Assembly: GCA_002409365.1 (NCBI GenBank)
Contig: DHUW01000081.1
Location: forward strand, 19,752-31,056
Source of the DNA: Anaerolineaceae bacterium UBA5224
GTDB lineage: Bacteria > Chloroflexota > Anaerolineae > Anaerolineales > Anaerolineaceae
Length of the DNA stretch: 11,305 nt
Direction of reading: 5' to 3'
The position numbers and the translations under genes are program-made. The stretch's first letter is position 1. Each line of letters starts with the position of its first letter. Positions 1-6,809 of the stretch are shown here, piece after piece. The notes beneath the pieces are model-generated. The model had not been told where the DNA came from. It made no database searches and was given only the letters and a program-made list of their open reading frames with translations.

Positions 1-1968
1 TTTTTCGCTGTTCAGCTTAACTTATCACCGGAAGATACAACTGACTGGCGCATCGTTTTCAACAAAACTTTTGAAATTGGGATGCTTAGTTTACCTTTCT
101 GGATGCTTTGGCAATTTAACCTTGGATTTGTGCATGGGTTGCGAGATGCGATCGCCCTCCTCAGCCAGTCGATATTTTTATGGGTCACACATCTGCCCGA
201 ATTAATCGTCTCAGTTTTCGCTCTCTACTTTTTTATCCATTTCCTCAAGGACGATTGGAAACCGAAATATTATCTCAAGGATCAGGGGATCGGCGGGGTC
301 TTCAGTGTAGTTCTTGAACAGATCGAACAGATGAGCAAAGGTAATTTCGACCAACCGACCCGGGTTCAAACCCGCACAACTGGAGAAAAAGCGCTTCTGG
401 ACGGGATCGAAAACTTGCGTCAAAGCTTTAAAGTCCGCAGCGATACCCAGGCACGTCTCCTCTCTGTTGACCCGACACACTACTCGCGTGAAGGGTATGA
501 CCTGGTCATGTCCTCGATATTACGGGCAGCACTGACAGGGGACGCCAGTTCAGCTCGGATTGTCTTGATTGAATCTTCACCTATAAGTCGCAAGCCTGAG
601 ATGAGGTTGCGTACAGGTCAGGGCGAACAAACCCGGAATTATGCCTACCTCGATCCGATGATTTTGGAAAAAATCGCCGACCAGGAACAATTGGTTCTGA
701 GTAACATCAAAGTTGACCAATATTTTGGGCTGACTCCCGGTACGCCTTACCCACAGGCTTTGATTGCATTAAAAATTGATGGAGGAACCCAATCGCAGGG
801 AATTCTCTGGGTTGGATTTGAGCAAAATCACTGGATCAGCAATCAAGAGTTGGAACTTTATAAGGAACTTGCCTATCGCGCTTCTGCCACCTTGAAAACA
901 AAGGAACAGATTCTAAAGGTGCAGACTGAAAAAAGCTGGTTGAACGAACTACTTAATGCGATTCCGGATCCGATCATAGTGGTTGATCCGAAAGGAACTG
1001 TTTTGTACCAAAACCTTGCCAGTAACGACCTGGTTGCTGATTCTCTTGGTTTGACGAAGGACGGACCAAAAGGTCAGCAGATCATCCAATCCCGCCTTGC
1101 GGAACTGACTCAAAGCAGTAGGGCTGACAAGGGGAGGAATAAAACGATCACCCTGGCAAACCAAAAGGAATATGGGGTGGATGTATATCCTGTCAAATTA
1201 GAAGGCAGGGACACAGGCACAATCATATACCTGAAAGATTATCACTGGATCAACCAGGCAAATAAAGAGAAAAATGAGTTCGTCAGCAACATCAGCCATG
1301 ACCTTCGGTCGCCTTTAAAGCTTATGAAGGGTTATACCAGCCTGATCAAGCACATCGGTAATCTGAGTGATCAGCAGGAGGTGCTGGTCAATCGGCTTGA
1401 AGCCGGCATCGAAGACATGAAGCGCCTGGTAAGCAAAGTATTGGATATGGAAAGGTTGGATACGGATATCGGCTTGATGTATACGACCTTTGATATGAAG
1501 GAAATGATCCTCGAGACAATTGCCATGTTGAATGCCCAGGCACAGCAAAACAGAATCTCTGTGAATACCGATCTGGGAACGATCAATACGCCTTATATTT
1601 CCGCAGACCGTATTCTGCTTCAACAGGCTATCTACAATTTGCTCGAAAATGCCATCAAATTCAGCCCAAGAGGAGAGACGGTTTTGATCAAGGCGGAAAA
1701 AGATGCCTGCTGGATGCATGTGACTGTGCAGGATCATGGAAAGGGCATAGCGCCGCTGGATCAGTCGCGTATTTTTGATCGCTTCTTCTATATGGATGAT
1801 GAACCCAATTTCGATAACCGTGGTCAGGGGTTAGGTCTGGCGATCGTGAAATCGATTGCCGAGAAGCACGGTGGTAGCATCAGTGTGGCGAGTAAGCTGG
1901 GGACTGGAAGTTCGTTTTACCTTGATATCCCCCTCCATCGACTTGAAGGAATGAATAAATCATCGTAG
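1..1968 (+). CDS. Membrane-bound sensor histidine kinase (HAMP-like, GAF, PAS, HisKA, HATPase), 5' partial
   Basis: This is a sensor kinase that autophosphorylates on a histidine and would pass the phosphate to a response regulator; none is visible here. The frame is open from base 1. The first Met (base 82) has no Shine-Dalgarno and falls just before hydrophobic segments, so the true start lies upstream. Counting from that Met, a membrane segment lies at about 40-56, then a HAMP-like linker (about 75-116), a GAF-like domain (about 135-275) and a PAS domain (about 285-390, with the IPDPIIVVD motif). The H-box SNISHDLRSPLK carries the phospho-acceptor His406. The N-box is NLLENAIKF (Asn523 the Mg-ATP ligand), G1 is DHGKGI (from Asp551), and G2 is GQGLGLAIVKSI (from Gly581). 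All catalytic boxes are intact. The gene ends 253 bp before rpoC and is probably separate from it. The class of protein is secure; the signal sensed is unknown. Confidence 0.93.
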   Translation, partial: FFAVQLNLSPEDTTDWRIVFNKTFEIGMLSLPFWMLWQFNLGFVHGLRDAIALLSQSIFLWVTHLPELIVSVFALYFFIHFLKDDWKPKYYLKDQGIGGVFSVVLEQIEQMSKGNFDQPTRVQTRTTGEKALLDGIENLRQSFKVRSDTQARLLSVDPTHYSREGYDLVMSSILRAALTGDASSARIVLIESSPISRKPEMRLRTGQGEQTRNYAYLDPMILEKIADQEQLVLSNIKVDQYFGLTPGTPYPQALIALKIDGGTQSQGILWVGFEQNHWISNQELELYKELAYRASATLKTKEQILKVQTEKSWLNELLNAIPDPIIVVDPKGTVLYQNLASNDLVADSLGLTKDGPKGQQIIQSRLAELTQSSRADKGRNKTITLANQKEYGVDVYPVKLEGRDTGTIIYLKDYHWINQANKEKNEFVSNISHDLRSPLKLMKGYTSLIKHIGNLSDQQEVLVNRLEAGIEDMKRLVSKVLDMERLDTDIGLMYTTFDMKEMILETIAMLNAQAQQNRISVNTDLGTINTPYISADRILLQQAIYNLLENAIKFSPRGETVLIKAEKDACWMHVTVQDHGKGIAPLDQSRIFDRFFYMDDEPNFDNRGQGLGLAIVKSIAEKHGGSISVASKLGTGSSFYLDIPLHRLEGMNKSS

Positions 1969-1993
1969 ACTATACTGAAGATCAGAACGTGGT

Positions 1994-2017
1994 CGGGCGG
2001 GTTTTGGAGCCCGGTTT
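1994..2017 (+). terminator. Weak hairpin after the histidine kinase gene, possible terminator
   Basis: A 5-bp GC stem (CGGGC at 1994-1998 with GCCCG at 2009-2013) lies 25 bp after the kinase stop. Up to three G-U pairs could extend it outward. Only three T residues follow, so it is a weak candidate for intrinsic termination. Confidence 0.3.
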
Positions 2018-2088
2018 AAATATTGTCCTGGATGTTGACCCATAAAGGAGAATCTGAGGAAATTGTGACCGACTCGACCAAATTTTAC

Positions 2089-2118
2089 TTGACAGAAGAC
2101 AGAGATTAACCTTATAAT
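2089..2118 (+). promoter_or_regulatory. Consensus sigma70-type promoter for rpoC
   Basis: A perfect -35 box TTGACA (2089-2094) and a perfect -10 box TATAAT (2113-2118) are separated by 18 bp. Transcription would start near 2125, giving a leader of about 95 nt before the rpoC start. Both hexamers match the housekeeping sigma consensus exactly, which fits strong constitutive expression of an RNA polymerase subunit independent of any rpoB operon. Confidence 0.85.
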
Positions 2119-2146
2119 GTCAGTTTGCGTGAATATACGATACAAA

Positions 2147-2186
2147 CGAAAACGCACTGGAGAGACAGGTTCCAGCGGGTTTTTCG
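2147..2186 (+). promoter_or_regulatory. Stem-loop in the rpoC 5' leader
   Basis: The leader can fold into an imperfect hairpin. CTGG (2157-2160) pairs with CCAG (2172-2175) around an 11-nt loop. Beyond an internal loop, AAAAC (2149-2153) pairs with GTTTT (2179-2183). The descending arm ends in GGGTTTTT, which resembles a weak terminator. It could act as an attenuator or an mRNA-stabilising element. The pairing is visible in the sequence; the role is inference. Confidence 0.35.
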
Positions 2187-2210
2187 TGTCTTAAATTGTC
2201 CTCACCGAAT

Positions 2211-2217
2211 TGGAGGT
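2211..2217 (+). promoter_or_regulatory. Ribosome binding site of rpoC
   Basis: TGGAGGT is a strong Shine-Dalgarno sequence. Its GGAGG core ends 5 nt before GTG 2222. An out-of-frame ATG at 2218 is only 1 nt from the core, and the in-frame ATG at 2237 is 20 nt away, so spacing selects the GTG start. Confidence 0.8.
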
Positions 2218-2221
2218 ATGA

Positions 2222-5200
2222 GTGGAAACAAAAGAAATGAAGGCACTGCGAATTAACCTTGCTTCACCGGAAGTGATTCGAAGTTGGTCATATGGTGAAG
2301 TTCTCAAACCTGAGACAATCAACTACCGACGTTTGCGCCCTGAAAAAGATGGTTTGTTTGATGAAGCAATCTTCGGACCTACCCGCGACTGGCAATGTTA
2401 TTGTGGAAAGTATAAGAACCCCCGCTACAAAGGAATTATCTGCGATAAATGCGGCGTAGAAGTCACAAAATCGTCTGTCCGTCGAGAACGGATGGGTCAT
2501 ATCGACCTGGCTGCACCGGTAGCTCATATTTGGTACACTCGCCGAATCCCATCTTACCTTGGTTTGTTGCTTGATATTTCCCGAAAAAATCTTGATCGCG
2601 TGCTTTATTTCGCCCAATACATCGTCACTTATGTTGATGAAGATGCTCGTCAAAAGGCACTTAATCGTCTGAAGGATGAGATGAGTGTTTCAGAACGCGA
2701 ACTTGGCGAACAATTGAATGAAAAGATCGTTGAGACAAAAAAGCAGCGTGACGCTCAACTGAAACGTCTTGACGCTGAGATCGCCAACATTGAGAGCGAA
2801 TATGATGAGAAGGTCTCCAGTCTGTTTGAACCAGTGATTTCGGCCGGTCAGGACCTGGAGCGTGAACTGAACGATAAAACCGGCAAGACCATTCGAAAAG
2901 CAATCGTTTTTGAAGTCGAAGGCGTCAGGCAAACCATCGTAGAGCCTGGTCAGGAAGTTACAGCCAAGCACGTTGCTGATGTCCAGGATCTGGTCCGCGA
3001 ACGTATGGACATGCTCGAGAAAGATCTCAAGGCTGAACGAAGCGAAAGACTGGAAAAAATTGCGATGAAACGCGAAGAAATCAAAGCCGAAGCTGAATTG
3101 GCTATGGAAGGTCTTCGCAACCAATTGGATGACGAAAAAGACGTCACCAATTCAGAAAACGCCAGGAAACGTGATGAACTCGCTGAACTTGAGCCTTTTA
3201 CCTTTATAAGCGAATCGCGCTATCGTGAACTTAAATCGCGGTGGGGCAATGTATTTAAGGCAGACATGGGCGCTGAGGCGTTCTATGATATTCTGCGCCG
3301 CCTGGACCTGGATGCACTCTCTGAAGAACTCTGGACTGAAGCCCGTACGACCAAGAGCAAACAAAAACGAAAGAAAGCTACTAGCCGGTTGAAGGTGGTT
3401 GAGGCATTCCGCCGTTCAACCAACCGACCAGAATGGATGGTCCTGACAGCATTACCCGTAATCCCCCCTGATCTGCGACCAATGGTTCAATTGGATGGTG
3501 GACGTTTTGCAACTTCCGACCTGAATGATCTTTACCGTCGTGTCATCAACCGCAATAACCGTCTCAAGAGGCTGTTGGAATTAGGCGCTCCGGATGTTAT
3601 CGTCCGTAATGAAAAGCGTATGCTCCAGGAGGCTGTAGATTCGCTGATCGATAACTCACAACGAGGACGCATGCTCTCCCGACGTGGCCGCCGCGAACTG
3701 CGCTCCCTTTCCGATATGCTCAAGGGCAAGAAAGGCCGCTTCCGCCGTAACCTGTTGGGTAAGCGCGTAGACTACTCTGGTCGATCCGTTATCGTCGTTG
3801 GTCCGCACCTCAAGTTGTACCAATGCGGTCTGCCCAAGACAATGGCTCTGGAACTCTTCCGACCTTTTGTGATTGCCGGTCTCGAATCTCATGGTTACAC
3901 CAGCAACATCAAAGGCGCGAAGAAATACATCGAACGCAACCGTCCTGAAGTTTGGGAAGTGCTGGAAGAAGTCATTAAAGACCGCCCTGTTCTGTTGAAC
4001 CGAGCTCCAACCCTTCACCGTCTGGGTATCCAGGCTTTCGAGCCGATTTTGGTTGAAGGTAGTGCTATTCAGCTTCACCCGCTCGTGACCACCGCTTTCA
4101 ACGCTGACTTTGATGGTGACCAGATGGCCGTCCATGTGCCTCTGTCTGATAAGGCTGTTGCTGAAGCACGCGAATTGATGCTCGCAAGCAAAAACCTGCT
4201 CAAACCTGCCAGTGGTGAACCTGTCATCTCCCCAGGAAAGGACATGGTATTGGGTGTTTATTACCTTACTATGGAACCTACCGAACCCAAGAATGACAAT
4301 GTGCGCATTTTCGGTTCAATCAACGAGGTTATTTTGGCCTACCAGCTTCAGCAGGTCAAGATTCATACCCGTATTAAACTCCGCGTCAACACGTGGTATT
4401 CTGACAACGGTGACCGACTGCCAAGTGCTGAGACGAGGATCATTGATACAACAGTAGGCAGAGCGATTTTTAACGACATTCTTTCTGATACGATGAAATT
4501 CATTAATATGACCCTTGATAAGGGTGGTGTTCGTGACTTGATCAGCGAGATTTATGATCGTGAAGGTTTGGATGAAACCACCCGGATCGCTGATAGTGTG
4601 AAGGATATTGGCTTCCGCTATGCTACTCAATCTGGCTCCACCCTGGCTGTTTCTGATATCACCGTTCCTCCTGAGAAAAAAGAGTACATCGACGAGGCAC
4701 TGGTAGCTGTTGAAGAAATTCAGCGAGCTTACAATCGTGGTCTGACCTCAGAAGCAGAACAAAATAAAAACATCATTGATGTCTGGCAGGCAACCACCGA
4801 AAAAGTTGGTAAGGCTGTGAAGAAGCACCTGGACCCGGATGGCAACCTTTCGACGATGGCACTCTCTGGTGCGACCAAGGGCGGTTTTAGCCCTATCTCC
4901 CAGATGGCTGGTATGCGCGGTTTGGTTGCTGACCCTTCAGGTCGTGTTATCCCAATGCCTATCCGTTCCAACTTCCGTGAAGGTCTGTCAGCATTGGAAT
5001 ACTTCATCTCCACCCATGGTACCCGTAAGGGTTTGGCAGATACAGCTTTGCGTACTGCAGAAGCCGGCTACCTGACCCGCCGCCTGGTGGATGTTGCCCA
5101 GGACATCATTATCAATAATGAAGACTGTGGTACTAAAGAAGGTATTTGGATCAATAGTGCTGATGACATCGCCGGTCAGCCGTTTGGCGACCGTTTGCTC

Positions 5201-6697
5201 GGGCGTCTCCTGGCTCTGCGCCTGGTGCACCCTGAGACAGGTGAGATCATTGCTGAAAGAAACGAACTGATCAATAAGGAATTGGTTGGCAAGATCATTG
5301 ATGCAAAAATTACATCAGTCTATGTGCGCTCACCTCTGACCTGTGAACTGGTTCATGGTATTTGTGCTCGCTGTTATGGCACCGACCTCGGTCGTGGCGA
5401 AATGGTTAAATTGGGTTCAGCAGTTGGTATTGTTGCCGCCCAGTCAATTGGTGAACCGGGTACTCAGCTGACTCTGCGAACCTTCCATACCGGTGGTGTT
5501 GCCGCCGGAAGTGACATTACCACTGGTCTGCCCAGGGTTGAAGAATTATTTGAAGCGCGACGCATGCCCAAGGATGAAGCTGTTATCGCTGAGATCGCAG
5601 GTGTAGCTTCAATAGTTCAGTCAGAACGCAACCCAGATCAGCGATCGGTGCGCATTGAAAATACAACCATGATTTCTGATGACTACGATATCCCGGCAGA
5701 TTGGGAAATCAAGGTTAAGGAAGAAGACAAAATCGAAAAGAACGATGTGATTGCGACGCACGATGAGGCAACCATTGTTGCCAGCAATGCTGGTCGCGTT
5801 CGCTACGAAGGCCGCCGCGTGATCGTTTCTTACGAGGATACCCAAGTGGAGGAGTACGAAATCCCAACCACTGCGCGCTTGATCACAAAAGATGGCGAGA
5901 GGGTAGAAGCCGGTCAACCATTAACCGAAGGTTCACTGAATCCGCATACCATTCTGAAGATCAAGGGTCGTGAAGCGACCGAAACTTACTTGCTCAAGGA
6001 AATCCAGCAGGTTTACCGAACCCAGGGTCAAAACATCAATGACAAGCACTTTGAAGTGATCATCCGCAAGATGCTCAACAAAGTCCAGATCACCAGACCC
6101 GGCGATACCAAATTTCTACCCCAGGACCTGGTGGATCGGCTCGAGATCCGCGCGGAAAATGAAGAATTGCTTGCCAAGGGTCTGCGTCCGGCTCGTTATG
6201 CTGAGATCCTCTTAGGTGTCTCAAAAGCTTCTTTGAGTACAGATTCCTTCCTGTCTGCATCATCTTTCCAGCACACCATCAAAGTGTTGGCAGGGGCTGC
6301 GATTGAATCGAAAGTTGACCCGCTGTACGGCTTAAAAGAGAACGTGATCATCGGTAAGCTGATCCCGGCAGGAACTGGTTTCCAGCCAGGTCGCTTTGAT
6401 CAGGCTGAAGAGGAAGTAGTCCCCGGTAAGCCAGATATTGAAACCGAACAACTCCAGATCTTCCCAGAGGAAGATTCCGAATCATTCGATGAGGACGAGG
6501 ACGAACATCTCTATGATGAGAACGATTTTGACAGCCTTGATGAGCTGGAAGCTTCACTCGACTCCGATGAGGAAGAAGATGTTGAACCTGAGGTTCTCGA
6601 AGACGAGGACGAATTCGTTGATGAAGAAGAAGACTTTGATATTGAGTTGGATGACGACGAAGACGAAGACTCGTTCGATGACGATGATGAAGAATAA
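2222..6697 (+). CDS. rpoC: DNA-directed RNA polymerase beta' subunit
   Basis: This is the catalytic clamp subunit of RNA polymerase, acting with beta, alpha and omega. Translation starts at GTG behind a strong Shine-Dalgarno. The first zinc site is C59, C61, C74, C77. Residues about 140-325 are a charged coiled-coil insertion with a small beta-rich patch (about 225-258) that short beta' proteins such as that of Bacillus lack. The active-site motif NADFDGD at 627-633 places the catalytic Mg ligands at D629, D631, D633. The bridge helix contains STHGTRKGLADTALRTAEAG, and the second zinc site is C969, C1041, C1048, C1051. The trigger-loop region (about 1068-1092 onward) continues straight into conserved sequence without the large proteobacterial insertion. 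The conserved core ends near ENVIIGKLIPAGTGF (1373-1387). A strongly acidic tail follows (1415-1491). The length, 1491 aa, is well above the roughly 1200 of Bacillus because of the insertion and tail. No rpoB lies directly upstream. Confidence 0.99.
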   Translation: METKEMKALRINLASPEVIRSWSYGEVLKPETINYRRLRPEKDGLFDEAIFGPTRDWQCYCGKYKNPRYKGIICDKCGVEVTKSSVRRERMGHIDLAAPVAHIWYTRRIPSYLGLLLDISRKNLDRVLYFAQYIVTYVDEDARQKALNRLKDEMSVSERELGEQLNEKIVETKKQRDAQLKRLDAEIANIESEYDEKVSSLFEPVISAGQDLERELNDKTGKTIRKAIVFEVEGVRQTIVEPGQEVTAKHVADVQDLVRERMDMLEKDLKAERSERLEKIAMKREEIKAEAELAMEGLRNQLDDEKDVTNSENARKRDELAELEPFTFISESRYRELKSRWGNVFKADMGAEAFYDILRRLDLDALSEELWTEARTTKSKQKRKKATSRLKVVEAFRRSTNRPEWMVLTALPVIPPDLRPMVQLDGGRFATSDLNDLYRRVINRNNRLKRLLELGAPDVIVRNEKRMLQEAVDSLIDNSQRGRMLSRRGRRELRSLSDMLKGKKGRFRRNLLGKRVDYSGRSVIVVGPHLKLYQCGLPKTMALELFRPFVIAGLESHGYTSNIKGAKKYIERNRPEVWEVLEEVIKDRPVLLNRAPTLHRLGIQAFEPILVEGSAIQLHPLVTTAFNADFDGDQMAVHVPLSDKAVAEARELMLASKNLLKPASGEPVISPGKDMVLGVYYLTMEPTEPKNDNVRIFGSINEVILAYQLQQVKIHTRIKLRVNTWYSDNGDRLPSAETRIIDTTVGRAIFNDILSDTMKFINMTLDKGGVRDLISEIYDREGLDETTRIADSVKDIGFRYATQSGSTLAVSDITVPPEKKEYIDEALVAVEEIQRAYNRGLTSEAEQNKNIIDVWQATTEKVGKAVKKHLDPDGNLSTMALSGATKGGFSPISQMAGMRGLVADPSGRVIPMPIRSNFREGLSALEYFISTHGTRKGLADTALRTAEAGYLTRRLVDVAQDIIINNEDCGTKEGIWINSADDIAGQPFGDRLLGRLLALRLVHPETGEIIAERNELINKELVGKIIDAKITSVYVRSPLTCELVHGICARCYGTDLGRGEMVKLGSAVGIVAAQSIGEPGTQLTLRTFHTGGVAAGSDITTGLPRVEELFEARRMPKDEAVIAEIAGVASIVQSERNPDQRSVRIENTTMISDDYDIPADWEIKVKEEDKIEKNDVIATHDEATIVASNAGRVRYEGRRVIVSYEDTQVEEYEIPTTARLITKDGERVEAGQPLTEGSLNPHTILKIKGREATETYLLKEIQQVYRTQGQNINDKHFEVIIRKMLNKVQITRPGDTKFLPQDLVDRLEIRAENEELLAKGLRPARYAEILLGVSKASLSTDSFLSASSFQHTIKVLAGAAIESKVDPLYGLKENVIIGKLIPAGTGFQPGRFDQAEEEVVPGKPDIETEQLQIFPEEDSESFDEDEDEHLYDENDFDSLDELEASLDSDEEEDVEPEVLEDEDEFVDEEEDFDIELDDDEDEDSFDDDDEE

Positions 6698-6717
6698 TTT
6701 ATAGTTCAACTAAATTA

Positions 6718-6753
6718 ACAAACACCCGGAGACTCAAAATCCCGGGTGTTTGT
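6718..6753 (+). terminator. Intrinsic-type terminator after rpoC
   Basis: A 12-bp perfect stem pairs ACAAACACCCGG (6718-6729) with CCGGGTGTTTGT (6742-6753) around a 12-nt loop, starting 20 bp after the rpoC stop. The descending arm is T-rich but no long T run follows. It should end most rpoC transcripts before the topoisomerase gene. Confidence 0.75.
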
Positions 6754-6761
6754 GCTATAGT
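6753..6761 (+). promoter_or_regulatory. Possible extended -10 promoter for the gyrA-like gene
   Basis: TGCTATAGT matches an extended -10 element (TGnTATAAT with one mismatch) immediately after the terminator stem. No good -35 box stands 17 bp upstream. Transcription would start near 6768, leaving a leader of about 42 nt. This is a weak prediction, made mainly because the gene needs its own promoter behind the terminator. Confidence 0.35.
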
Positions 6762-6809
6762 TAAGGGTTGTTAGTACCCGAATGAAAAATTTGAACATGA
6801 GTATTAGTT

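Noticed and set aside
82..84. ATG 82 as the true start of the histidine kinase
   Set aside because: The frame is open and protein-like back to base 1, no Shine-Dalgarno precedes it, and it would begin inside a membrane region.
2218..2256. A 12-codon reading frame (ATG 2218) overlapping the rpoC start
   Set aside because: Its ATG is only 1 nt from the GGAGG core, too close for initiation, and the same site serves GTG 2222 with proper spacing.
3656..4135. Minus-strand open frame of 159 codons inside rpoC
   Set aside because: It lies opposite the most conserved part of rpoC, including the NADFDGD active site, and shows no recognisable protein features.
6481..6694. GAxGAx-rich stretch as a tandem DNA repeat
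   Set aside because: The periodicity comes from Asp and Glu codons; no fixed repeat unit is maintained.
6438..6704. Open frame (88 codons) shifted against the rpoC acidic tail
   Set aside because: It is a shadow of the GAN/GAY-rich codons of the acidic tail: low-complexity, Met/Thr/Lys-rich, and no ribosome site of its own.
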